A stretch of 15,665 nt of DNA from Fimadaptatus sp963928645 (lineage in GTDB: Bacteria > Bacillota > Clostridia > Christensenellales > Aristaeellaceae), in assembly GCA_963928645.1 (NCBI GenBank), contig CAWVGT010000247.1, positions 1 to 15,665 of the forward strand, in the 5' to 3' direction. The notes under the pieces are model-generated. The model was not told the DNA's origin. It was given only the letters and a program-made list of their open reading frames with translations, and did no database searches. The translations under genes and the position numbers were made by a program. Below are positions 1-6,814 of the stretch, piece by piece. Positions within the stretch are counted from its first letter, which is position 1. Every line of letters begins with the position of its first letter.

Positions 1-50
1 GCGTATACGCGCTTGGCCTTGCCCTCGTATAGCTGCTGACGCATTTCCAT
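1..50 (-). CDS. purC: Phosphoribosylaminoimidazole-succinocarboxamide (SAICAR) synthase, N-terminus only
   Basis: Only the first 16 or so codons are inside the window; the gene runs off the left edge. The reverse strand reads MEMRQQLYEGKAKRVY, and LYEGKAK-x-VY is the typical N-terminal signature of SAICAR synthase, which condenses CAIR with aspartate using ATP in purine synthesis. The start at 50 is chosen because a GGAGGG ribosome binding site lies at 60-65, nine bases upstream; a second in-frame ATG at 44 is less well placed. A promoter and a PurR-type box pair lie upstream (117-199). The identity is secure for a fragment this short because the motif is so characteristic, but nothing can be said about the rest of the protein. 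Confidence 0.85.
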   Translation of the reverse strand, partial: MEMRQQLYEGKAKRVY

Positions 51-116
51 AATCGAAATCCCTCCACGTCGTCTTTAGCTGCCGCCGACCGGCGGTATTG
101 CATCGAATACGCATAA

Positions 117-145
117 AGCTTACATCGTTTCAAGCCGTGTGTCAA
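117..145 (-). promoter_or_regulatory. Predicted sigma-A promoter of purC
   Basis: Reverse strand: a perfect TTGACA (145 to 140), 17-base spacer, then TAAGCT (122 to 117). The -35 is consensus, the -10 is weak (3 of 6). Transcription would start near 110, giving a leader of about 60 bases. A weak -10 fits a promoter under tight control, and the box pair at 164-201 would lie at about -54 to -91. Confidence 0.6.
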
Positions 146-161
146 GCCGGGCGCGCGTAAA

Positions 162-201
162 TAATCGAATATTTCATCGACTTTTAAAGAAATAATTCGC
201 A
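162..201 (-). promoter_or_regulatory. Predicted PurR box pair upstream of purC
   Basis: Two AT-rich boxes with CGAA (166-169) and inverted TTCG (196-199) cores, separated by 26 bases. Bacillus-type PurR binds pairs of inverted boxes of the form WWWCCGAACWWT at this kind of spacing upstream of pur promoters, sensing PRPP. Here the outer C/G positions of the core are degenerate (TCGAAT and ATTCGC), but spacing is identical to the stronger pair before purB and position relative to the promoter is right. Function is inferred. Confidence 0.6.
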
Positions 202-297
202 TTTCAGGGCGCTGGGACGCGGCGCACGACGGCGGCGGTTTGTACTTTAGTCGCGCATTTCAGCGCGCTTCCGGGCATGCGCCGGCATTTAGCGGCA

Positions 298-975
298 TTA
301 TTCCAGCTCGCGGTCGAGTAGCTCCGCGCCCAGCCGGTAAGCGCCGCGCACCTCGTCCAGCAGGGAGCGGTAGAACCGCTCGGCGGCGGCGCGGCGCCCG
401 GCGGCTATCTCGGCGGCGCGGGCGGTGTAGAAGCGCTCGTAGAGCTTTTCGAGCTTGAACCTGTACTCGTGGAAGAACGAGGGCGCGGCGTCGCCCTGGC
501 CGTCGAGCACCTGGCCGTCGGGGCCCAGCGTGTAGAGCGGCTCGCCGACCTGGCCGTCGTAGATCAGCGTGCGGGCGATGCCTATCGCGCCGGACACGTC
601 CACCTTGTCGGCGTCGAACAGTATGCGCGCCTCGATCGAGCGCGGCGGGTTGGCGGCGCGGTAGCGGTGTGCGCGTATGCAGTCGCTCACGCGCTGGGCG
701 AACTCCGCGTCGAAGCCGTGCGCGCGCAGGAAGCGCAGCGCCTTGTCGGCGCCGACCTGCGCGTGGTCGAGCGCGGGGTTTTCGAACTGCTCGGCGCGGC
801 CTATGTCGTGCAGCAGGCAGGCGCAGATCAGCACGTCGCGATCCACGCCCGGCTCGGTGCGGGCTATGTCCAGCGCCACGTACAGCACGCGGTATATGTG
901 CTCGCAGTCGTGGGCGTTGTCGGTCATGCAGGACTGCATGTAGCTCTCTATAAGGCGATATACTTCACGGGTCAT
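298..975 (-). CDS. HD-domain metal-dependent phosphohydrolase
   Basis: 225 residues. It has the HD-superfamily metal-binding pattern: H26 in AHDCEHIYRVL, the H56-D57 doublet in LLHDIGR, and D123 in the DADKVD motif followed by GAIGIART. Small stand-alone HD proteins of this type hydrolyse phosphate esters, often nucleotides, but the substrate cannot be read from sequence. The start at 975 has GGAG about ten bases upstream and a clean extended -10 promoter further up. It lies between purC (same strand) and purB (opposite strand), so a nucleotide-related role is plausible but unproven. No strong terminator is seen after the stop; transcription could run toward purC. Confidence 0.85.
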   Translation of the reverse strand: MTREVYRLIESYMQSCMTDNAHDCEHIYRVLYVALDIARTEPGVDRDVLICACLLHDIGRAEQFENPALDHAQVGADKALRFLRAHGFDAEFAQRVSDCIRAHRYRAANPPRSIEARILFDADKVDVSGAIGIARTLIYDGQVGEPLYTLGPDGQVLDGQGDAAPSFFHEYRFKLEKLYERFYTARAAEIAAGRRAAAERFYRSLLDEVRGAYRLGAELLDRELE

Positions 976-1036
976 CTGAAAAACACTCCATTCGTCGCGT
1001 GGATTGCCCCGCTTGTCCCGAGGCGCAGTACATTGT

Positions 1037-1045
1037 ATTATAACA
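1037..1045 (-). promoter_or_regulatory. Predicted extended -10 promoter of the HD-domain gene
   Basis: Reverse strand TG-T-TATAAT: a perfect TATAAT (1042 to 1037) preceded by the TGn extension. No good -35 is present, as expected for extended -10 promoters. The start would be near 1030, about 55 bases before the ATG. A short inverted repeat (CATGCGC, two-base gap, GCGCATG) sits directly upstream at 1044-1059 and could be an operator or just part of the spacer region. Confidence 0.5.
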
Positions 1046-1089
1046 TGCGCCCGCGCATGCTGCCTACCAGCAAATTGACCGCGCGGATG

Positions 1090-1131
1090 CGACCGAACGA
1101 TGTATGTCGAATATACGCGTTGGTTCGGATT
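1090..1131 (+). promoter_or_regulatory. Predicted PurR box pair upstream of purB
   Basis: CCGAAC at 1093-1098 and its inverse GTTCGG at 1123-1128, both exact matches to the PurBox core, with 26 bases between the CGAA and TTCG cores. This matches the known arrangement for Bacillus-type PurR operators. The pair before purC has the same core spacing, so the two sites support each other. Confidence 0.75.
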
Positions 1132-1166
1132 TTCGCACAGTTGGCGATATATAAATACAAAATGCG

Positions 1167-1195
1167 TTGCAGAGATAATACTTCTGATGTAAACT
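1167..1195 (+). promoter_or_regulatory. Predicted promoter of purB
   Basis: TTGCAG (1167-1172), 17 bases, TAAACT (1190-1195), placing the start near 1202. An alternative -10, GATAAT at 1174-1179, lacks a good -35 but would put the PurR boxes at a more usual distance (about -55 to -96). A perfect 7-bp stem-loop (1208-1226; GCCCGCG, 5-base loop, CGCGGGC) sits at the beginning of the leader; it has no U-tract, so is not a terminator. Confidence 0.45.
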
Positions 1196-1253
1196 GAATG
1201 TATCTGAGCCCGCGGCAGGCGCGGGCAGCTATACGTTTGGAGGATGATCTCAG

Positions 1254-2678
1254 ATGCACGATGTATATGAAAATCCGCTGACGACGCGCTACGCGAGCCG
1301 CGCGATGCAGCAGCTGTTCTCGCAGGACACGCGCACGATAACCTGGCGCAAGCTGTGGGTGGCGCTGGCAGAGAGCGAGATGGAGCTGGGCCTGCCGGTG
1401 ACCCAGGCGCAGGTCGACGAGCTCAAGGCGCACGTGACCGACATAGACTACGAGGCCGTGGCGCGCAAGGAGCGCGAGATACGCCACGACGTGATGGCGC
1501 ACGTATACGCCTACGGGCTGTGCTGCCCAAACGCCCGGGGCATAATCCACCTGGGCGCGACCAGCTGCTACGTGACCGACAACGCCGACGTGCTGATATA
1601 CCGCGACGCGCTCAAGCTGGTGCGCGCCAAGGTGCTGGAGGCGATGCGGCGGCTGCGCGGGTTTGCGATAAAGTACCGCGACCTGCCCACGCTGGGCCTG
1701 ACGCACCTGCAGCCGGCGCAGCTGGTCACGGTGGGCAAGCGCGCCTGCCTGTGGATGCAGGACCTGCTGATGGACCTGGAGGACATTGACCACACGCTGG
1801 GCACGCTCAGGCTGCTGGGCAACAAGGGCACCACCGGCACGCAGGCCAGCTTCATGGAGCTGATGGAGGGCGATAACGCGCGCGTGTGCGAGCTGGAAAG
1901 GCGCATAGCGCGCAAGATGGGTTTGGATAAGGTGTTCGCGGTGAGCGGCCAGACATATCCGCGCAAGCTCGACTTCCGCATAATGAGCGCGCTGTCGGCG
2001 GTGGCGCAGAGCGCGTACAAGTTCGCGCAGGACCTGCGACTGCTGCAGAGCTACCGCGAGGTGGAGGAGCCGTTCGAGAAGAACCAGGTCGGCTCGTCGG
2101 CGATGGCGTACAAGCGCAACCCGATGCGCTCGGAGCGGATCTGCTCGCTGAGCCGGCACGTGATCGCGCTGGCGCAGGACGCGGCGATGACGGCGTCCAC
2201 ACAGTGGTTCGAGCGCACGCTGGACGACAGCGCGGTGCGGCGCATCTGCCTGCCCGAGGCGTTCATGGCGGTGGACGCGGTGCTGGAGCTGTACTGCAAC
2301 GTGGCCGACGGGCTGGTGGTGTACCCGCGGGTCATAGCGCGGCGCGTGGACGAGAACCTGCCGTTCATGGCGACCGAGAACGTGCTGATGGAGGCGGTCA
2401 AGCACGGCGGCGACCGCCAGGCGGTGCACGAGCGCATACGTCAGCACTCGCACGCGGCGGCCCGGCGCGTAAAGGAGGACGGCCTGGACAACAACCTAAT
2501 CGAGCTGATGGCCGACGACCCCGAGATACCGGTCAGCCGCGAGGAGATCGTGAGCACGCTCAAGGCGGAGAACTTCATAGGCCGCTGCCCGGCGCAGGTC
2601 GACGAGTTCATAGCGCAGTGCGTGAACCCGGCGCTGGCCACGGCCGAGGCGACCGACATGGAGGGCGTAAAGGTCTGA
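1254..2678 (+). CDS. purB: Adenylosuccinate lyase
   Basis: 474 residues, the longer form of the fumarase/aspartase superfamily lyase. It cleaves SAICAR to AICAR plus fumarate and adenylosuccinate to AMP plus fumarate. The superfamily signature GSSAMAYKRNP is at 280-290 with the catalytic serine at 281-282; THLQPAQ at 150-156 supplies the catalytic histidine H151, and GATS (101-104) and LGNKGTTGTQ (188-197) are conserved substrate-binding loops. The start at 1254 is set by GGAGG at 1239-1243, ten bases upstream. It is followed after 17 bases by a Nim-type gene, probably co-transcribed. Regulation by PurR is predicted from the box pair at 1093-1128. Confidence 0.95.
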   Translation: MHDVYENPLTTRYASRAMQQLFSQDTRTITWRKLWVALAESEMELGLPVTQAQVDELKAHVTDIDYEAVARKEREIRHDVMAHVYAYGLCCPNARGIIHLGATSCYVTDNADVLIYRDALKLVRAKVLEAMRRLRGFAIKYRDLPTLGLTHLQPAQLVTVGKRACLWMQDLLMDLEDIDHTLGTLRLLGNKGTTGTQASFMELMEGDNARVCELERRIARKMGLDKVFAVSGQTYPRKLDFRIMSALSAVAQSAYKFAQDLRLLQSYREVEEPFEKNQVGSSAMAYKRNPMRSERICSLSRHVIALAQDAAMTASTQWFERTLDDSAVRRICLPEAFMAVDAVLELYCNVADGLVVYPRVIARRVDENLPFMATENVLMEAVKHGGDRQAVHERIRQHSHAAARRVKEDGLDNNLIELMADDPEIPVSREEIVSTLKAENFIGRCPAQVDEFIAQCVNPALATAEATDMEGVKV

Positions 2679-2695
2679 CGAAAGGGGGCGGCACA

Positions 2696-3160
2696 GTGCG
2701 CAGGAGCGACCGCGAGGTAGCGGATTTTGAAGAGCTTGTCGGCATAATAGAGCGCTGCGACACGCTGCATCTGGGCATCAACGCGGACGATTACCCATAC
2801 GTGGTGCCACTGTCGTTTGGCTACGACGCGCATGACGGGCGCGTGACGCTGTACTTCCACGGCGCGGGCGCGGGACTCAAGCACGAGCTGCTGGCGCGCG
2901 ACGCGCGGGTGTGCGCGGAGCTGTCGCGCTGCATGGGGTATCGCGACACGGGCCACAGCCTGACCTGCGAGTACGAGAGCGTCATCGGCTATGGCCGCGC
3001 ATACCGCGTGGAGGGCGAGCGGGCGCTGCACGCGCTCAGGCGGCTCAACGCGCACTGCGGCTATCCCGACTTTGAGCTGGGCGACTGCGTGGGCATGACT
3101 GCGGTATACGCGGTGGAATTGGAGACGCTGACTGGCAAGCGCCGCATCATAAAGCGCTAG
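2696..3160 (+). CDS. Pyridoxamine 5'-phosphate oxidase-fold flavoprotein, Nim-like
   Basis: 154 residues starting at GTG 2696, chosen because AAAGGGGG (2680-2688) lies seven bases upstream. The N-terminus RRSDREV...IIERCDTLHLGIN, then YPYVVPLSFGY, VTLYFHGAGAGLKHELL and RVCAEL follow the layout of the NimA/PNPOx-like split-barrel family, which binds FMN. Some members reduce 5-nitroimidazoles; many have no known substrate, so drug resistance should not be assumed. It sits 17 bases behind purB with no terminator between, so it is likely in the pur transcript. A palindrome of array A lies 62 bases after the stop and may end the transcript. Confidence 0.8.
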   Translation: MRRSDREVADFEELVGIIERCDTLHLGINADDYPYVVPLSFGYDAHDGRVTLYFHGAGAGLKHELLARDARVCAELSRCMGYRDTGHSLTCEYESVIGYGRAYRVEGERALHALRRLNAHCGYPDFELGDCVGMTAVYAVELETLTGKRRIIKR

Positions 3161-3432
3161 CGCAGAGTGCGTACAGCCCCGGGTGCGCGGCGTCAGGAGA
3201 ATATATCGATGCGGATGTGAAAAGCCGGGCGGTCGCCGTTGACCGTCCGGCGCTTTGGATTGCTGGTAAAGTATCCAATGCCAAGATGTATGCAAACCTA
3301 TCTGGCCTATCTAACATGAACGGCACCGCCAAGCGACGCCGAATTACCGAGTGTATCATCGTGCGGGGTGAATGTCGTCATTGCAAAAAAGGCGGAATCG
3401 TCAGTAAGCGGATTGCTTTGCCGATAAACTGC

Positions 3433-3468
3433 AAGCGCCGGACAGTCACTGTTGACTGTCCGGCGCTT
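3433..3468. repeat. Array A palindrome, copy 2
   Basis: Perfect inverted repeat, 16-bp arms, four-base loop CTGT. Identical over all 36 bases to copy 3. Preceded by GCCGATAAACTG, followed by a linker with CGCTGACAAAC. Confidence 0.9.
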
Positions 3469-3658
3469 CAGACCGCTGACAAACCCGGGCGGTTGGACGG
3501 CCGGTTTCACTCCAAACAGTTGTTTACAGTATAGTGCTGGCGATTATGCAAAGTCAATCTGATACAAGCGACACTGCACATGATTTTGCATGCTTAGCCT
3601 GCCGGCGTCGCATGTTCGGCCAAGCAGACCGGATGTGGCATACTTTGTCGACAGACTG

Positions 3659-3694
3659 AAGCGCCGGACAGTCACTGTTGACTGTCCGGCGCTT
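3659..3694. repeat. Array A palindrome, copy 3, possible deoC terminator
   Basis: Same 36-mer as copy 2, preceded by TTGTCGACAGACTG. It begins 28 bases beyond the deoC stop on the deoC transcript, where its 16-bp stem could cause termination, though the RNA after the stem (CAGUCUG) has no run of U. Confidence 0.8.
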
Positions 3695-3722
3695 GTCACG
3701 CGCTTTGAGCAGAGTGTGAGCG

Positions 3723-4463
3723 TCAATATGTCTCGGCGGCGAGCGCGGCGTCGAACTCGGCCTGGGTCTTGTCGCGCAGCGTGCCCTCGGCCTCGCGGCG
3801 CAGCGCCTCGCGCATTATCTCCTCGGTCGCCGACGCGCCGCAGCGCGCACAGCCCGCGAACCGGCACAGCAGCGCCATGTCCAGCGTGCGTATGCCGCCG
3901 GCGGCCTTTATGCGCACGCCGGGCGCGATCGAGCGCTTCATGAGCAGCAGGTCGCGCAGCTTGGCGCCGTACTTGCCGTAGCCGGTGGAGGTCTTGACAA
4001 AGTCCGCGCCGCAGTCGCTGCATATCGCGCACGCGCGCGCTATCTCGTCAAACGTCAGGTAGCAGTTTTCGAGTATCACCTTGACTATGGCGTCCTGGGT
4101 GTGCGCAGCCTGGCAAATCGCGGCTATCTCGTCGCGCACGAACGCCTCGTCGCCGGCGCGCATGCGGCCTATGTTTATCACCATGTCCAGCTCGCGCGCG
4201 CCGTCGTCCAGCGCGCGCCGGGCCTCAAAGAGCTTGACGTCGGGCTGTATCGAGCCGTGGGGGAAGCCTATCACGGTGCACGCGCATATGCCGGAGCCTT
4301 GCAGGCGCTTTGCCACGGTGGGCATGTCGGCGGGGCGCGCGCACACGCTGGCGGTGCGGTACTTGAGCGCGACCTCGCAGCCGCGCGCTATCTCGTAGTC
4401 GGTCAGGTACGGCTGGAGCATGGAGTGATCCAGCATGGCGGCGATCTGGGCGGAGCTGACCAT
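3723..4463 (-). CDS. deoC: Deoxyribose-phosphate aldolase
   Basis: 246 residues from the ATG at 4463, chosen because GAGGTG lies five bases upstream; the frame is open further but has only a TTG. Class I aldolase that splits 2-deoxyribose 5-phosphate into glyceraldehyde 3-phosphate and acetaldehyde, in deoxynucleoside catabolism. Visible residues: D12-H13 at the N-terminus, VIGFPHG (64-70), D93 in ELDMVIN, the Schiff-base lysine K157 in FVKTSTGYG, and the proton-relay lysine K186 in IKAAGGIR. It lies 52 bases downstream of the Gfo/Idh/MocA gene on the same strand, so the two likely form an operon. The C-terminal phosphate-binding stretch reads CARCGAS instead of the usual SRIGTS, a mild divergence. 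Confidence 0.92.
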   Translation of the reverse strand: MVSSAQIAAMLDHSMLQPYLTDYEIARGCEVALKYRTASVCARPADMPTVAKRLQGSGICACTVIGFPHGSIQPDVKLFEARRALDDGARELDMVINIGRMRAGDEAFVRDEIAAICQAAHTQDAIVKVILENCYLTFDEIARACAICSDCGADFVKTSTGYGKYGAKLRDLLLMKRSIAPGVRIKAAGGIRTLDMALLCRFAGCARCGASATEEIMREALRREAEGTLRDKTQAEFDAALAAETY

Positions 4464-4515
4464 ATTAACACCTCGCAATGCAGTCTGGGCGCGGTAGGGT
4501 ATTATGCGCGGCGCG

Positions 4516-5697
4516 TCACACGGGCGCGACCGGCGCGGTGCTTGTCGGGCATACGTAGGGCGCGTCGCCGGGCTGGGGCATGCGGCCGTCCGCCAGCGCC
4601 GCGGCCAGCAGCTCGTCCATGCCGCGCGCGACGTTGTACAGGTCGCCGGGCGCCAGCTCGCGCCGGTCGATGTGCGCGGCGTCTATCGTGGTTATGGGCA
4701 TGCGGCTCAGCGCGTCTATGCACTGCATGTGCCCCAGCGCGGTGCGCACGGTGCAGGGCTGCGGCTCGCCGCGCAGCGCGTGCAGCGCGGCGTAGAACTT
4801 GTCCTGATGGGTCGGGCGCAGCGGGTAGGTGATTTCGCCTTCGGGCGTCTGCGCGTGCAGCATCAGGTCGCTCTCGCTGTCGCCTGTCAGCGTTATCAGC
4901 GCGCGCTCGAAGCGGTAGCTGAGCGCGGGCTGCGAGTTGCGGCTGCCGGCGTGCGACGCCGCGAACAGCAGGCGCGCGCCCGCGGCCTCGATGTCCACGA
5001 ACGCGGTGTCGAAGTTCTCTATCGGGTTGGCGCGGTAGAGCTGTGCGGCTACGCTCTCGGGCGTGGCGCTGAGCTCGATGCGCTCGCCCAGCAGGAACAG
5101 CATGTTGTGTATGTAGTGGGCGCAGGCGTTGTTGGCGATGCTGTCGAACACCGGGCGGCCGGACGGGTCGTACAGCTTCGCGGCCCAGGGCCGGGCGTAG
5201 TACTTCGCGCCGCGCGGCCAGTTGATCACCGAGCGCAGCTCCAGCGGGCGGCCGAACCGCCCGGCGAGTATGTCGCGCTTGAGCGCCAGCATGCCCTCGG
5301 CGTACGACCACTGGAAGCCTATCATAATCTCGCGCCCGTATTCGCGCTCGAGCTCAAGCATCTGGCGCGCCTGCTCCAGCGTCGCGCCTATGGGCTTTTC
5401 GCAGAGCACGCGCGCGCCGTGCTGCATGGCCAGGCGGGTCTGCTCGAGGTGGAACTGTATCGGCGAGGACACTATGCACAGCTCGCAGCTGTCCTGCTCG
5501 AAGAATTCGGAGGCGTCGCGGTATACGGCGACGCCGGCGTCCCTGAGCGCCGGGAGCGCGGGGCTGCTGTCGGCGGCGGGATCGGCGGCGGCGACGAAGC
5601 GGAACGGCAGCGCGTCGGGTTTGGGATTTAGCAGCGCGGTTATGTAATTTGCGGCATAGCCGCCTATGCCGGACAGGAATACGCGTGGTGCGGCCAT
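4516..5697 (-). CDS. Gfo/Idh/MocA family NAD(P)-dependent oxidoreductase
   Basis: 393 residues. The N-terminal Rossmann fold begins with FLSGIGGYAANYI (7-19), a variant of the GxGxxG loop. VLCEKPIGATLEQA contains the family's EKP motif (100-102) whose lysine takes part in catalysis, and the C-terminal domain carries H194 and H197 in ACAHYIHNM at the usual substrate-binding site. Such enzymes oxidise sugars, inositols or their derivatives; the substrate is unknown. The start at 5697 has AAGGAGG about eight bases upstream. It is followed by deoC after 52 bases, which hints at sugar-phosphate catabolism, but no transporter or kinase is nearby to narrow it. No convincing promoter was found on this strand in the 236-base divergent gap. 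Confidence 0.88.
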   Translation of the reverse strand: MAAPRVFLSGIGGYAANYITALLNPKPDALPFRFVAAADPAADSSPALPALRDAGVAVYRDASEFFEQDSCELCIVSSPIQFHLEQTRLAMQHGARVLCEKPIGATLEQARQMLELEREYGREIMIGFQWSYAEGMLALKRDILAGRFGRPLELRSVINWPRGAKYYARPWAAKLYDPSGRPVFDSIANNACAHYIHNMLFLLGERIELSATPESVAAQLYRANPIENFDTAFVDIEAAGARLLFAASHAGSRNSQPALSYRFERALITLTGDSESDLMLHAQTPEGEITYPLRPTHQDKFYAALHALRGEPQPCTVRTALGHMQCIDALSRMPITTIDAAHIDRRELAPGDLYNVARGMDELLAAALADGRMPQPGDAPYVCPTSTAPVAPV

Positions 5698-5865
5698 ATG
5701 GAAAGCCTCCTTGAATCAGCTGAGTTGCGCGCCTGCGCGGCTTGAGCGCGGCGCATATTATTTCATTCAACGGGCGCGGCGCTTTTCCTGCCGCCAAATG
5801 CGGTTTTGCGCGCAAAAACTGTATCGGGCGCGGCCAATGTTCATGAATTTGTCAACATAAGAGGA

Positions 5866-5894
5866 TTGCACAGCGCCGATTTATGAGGTAAAAT
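5866..5894 (+). promoter_or_regulatory. Predicted promoter of the lipoprotein gene
   Basis: TTGCAC (5866-5871), 17-base spacer, TAAAAT (5889-5894); start expected near 5901. This is the only clear promoter in the 236-base divergent gap between the oxidoreductase and the lipoprotein. Confidence 0.6.
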
Positions 5895-5933
5895 ATAAAG
5901 GCGTATGTTGTTTAGGAGAGGATGTATATTGCT

Positions 5934-6752
5934 ATGACCAAGAGAGTTGTGCTCGCGCTGATGATCGCACTGCTGCTGGCGCTGTCCGGCTGCGTAACCG
6001 ATACCGAACCCGCCGCGACGGCGTTGCCCCCGCTGAGCATGGATCAGGTCCAGAGCCGCGAGGAGCTCTACGAGCTGTACAATCAGATCGATTTCAACAT
6101 GACGATATCCGAGCTGGAGGCGACGCTGGGCCCCGCCGCGCGCGAGGAGGTCTCGCTGGAGAGCAGCACCGGCGTCACGCTCAAGTGGGAGCGCAACGGC
6201 GTGTACACGAGCGTGGCCACCTCCGACGGCCAGATAATAGGCAAGGGCATAGACGTGCTCGACCCGCGCGTGCTCGCGCCGCTCACGCCGATTGCCGACT
6301 TTGACAACGTGCACAAGATCGAGCGCGACATGGACTATGCCCAGATCGTCGAGATAATGGGCTGCGAGGGCGTGGAGGTGCTCGCGCGCATCAACCGCGA
6401 CGAGTCGCCGATAACCGTGACCCGCATGATGCGCTGGACCGACGAGTCGGGCAGCATAATGCAGATAATGTTCAACCAGGACGGCACGATAAGCGACGAG
6501 GACAACTCCTCCGCGCTGTACGAGTTCCCCACGCTCGCGCCCGACGCGACGTATGCGCCCACGAATACGCCCGACCCGAGCGCCTCGCCGCGTCCCACGG
6601 CCATACTGACCGAGGCGCCGACCGCGGCCGCGACCGAAGCTCCTACCGAAGCGCCGACCACCGCCGCGACCGAAGCTCCGACCGAAGCCGCGACCGCCGC
6701 CGTGACTGAGGCTCCGACCGAAGCTGCGACCGCCCAGGCCGATGCAGGCTGA
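5934..6752 (+). CDS. Secreted lipoprotein with repeat-rich Thr/Pro/Ala/Glu tail
   Basis: 272 residues from ATG 5934; an ATG at 5922 abuts the GGAGAGG site (5915-5921) and is too close to be used. Residues 1-20 are a lipoprotein signal: MTKR, a hydrophobic core and the lipobox LSGC with C20 as the lipidated residue. Residues about 50-195 contain two units that begin IDFNMTISELEATLGP and ERDMDYAQIVEIMGCEG and run into beta-strand-like segments (VTLKWE, VTRMMRW), resembling the small SmpA/OmlA-type lipoprotein fold. Residues 200-272 are low complexity with five TEAPT motifs, likely a flexible wall-spanning or surface tail. Function unknown. A hairpin terminator follows. Confidence 0.8.
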   Translation: MTKRVVLALMIALLLALSGCVTDTEPAATALPPLSMDQVQSREELYELYNQIDFNMTISELEATLGPAAREEVSLESSTGVTLKWERNGVYTSVATSDGQIIGKGIDVLDPRVLAPLTPIADFDNVHKIERDMDYAQIVEIMGCEGVEVLARINRDESPITVTRMMRWTDESGSIMQIMFNQDGTISDEDNSSALYEFPTLAPDATYAPTNTPDPSASPRPTAILTEAPTAAATEAPTEAPTTAATEAPTEAATAAVTEAPTEAATAQADAG

Positions 6753-6778
6753 ACAGCCCGCGACTTGAACTGCATGGC

Positions 6779-6814
6779 GCGCCGTCCCGCTATTGAGCGG
6801 GGCGGCGCTTTGTC
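6779..6814 (+). terminator. Rho-independent terminator of the lipoprotein gene
   Basis: 13-bp stem with one G-U pair (6779-6791 with 6796-6808), loop ATTG, followed by TTTGT. It lies 26 bases after the stop. Confidence 0.75.

Larger units (their letters stand above)
3161..3722. repeat. Array A: three palindromic elements in the purB/deoC convergent gap
   Basis: No gene is seen in this 562-base gap. Three palindromes start at 3222, 3433 and 3659, i.e. 211 and 226 bases apart. Copies 2 (3433-3468) and 3 (3659-3694) are identical 36-mers: a perfect 16-bp stem beginning AAGCGCCGGACAGTCA with loop CTGT. Copy 1 (3222-3255) is a diverged 34-base version. The linkers are not obviously alike, except a flank of the form TTTGyCGAyAraCTG directly before copies 2 and 3. 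The terminal copies lie 62 bases after the Nim-like stop and 28 bases after the deoC stop, so may act as transcription terminators, but U-tracts are weak. Confidence 0.85.

Noticed and set aside
1038..2453. 471-codon open frame opposite purB on the reverse strand
   Set aside because: It is the antisense of a secure purB gene. Its protein is rich in H, R, Q, V and L with no domain, and it has no ribosome binding site. High GC leaves antisense frames open.
3217..3534. 105-codon frame in array A
   Set aside because: It is built across two palindromes, has no ribosome binding site and no protein-like composition.
3222..3694. Integron attC sites or an insertion sequence for array A
   Set aside because: No integrase or transposase, no gene cassettes, no target-site duplication seen; palindromes have perfect arms without attC-type unpaired bases.
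5827..5855. TTGACA on the reverse strand as the promoter of the Gfo/Idh/MocA gene
   Set aside because: The -35 is perfect but nothing resembling a -10 lies 16-18 bases downstream (CGCGCC at that place).
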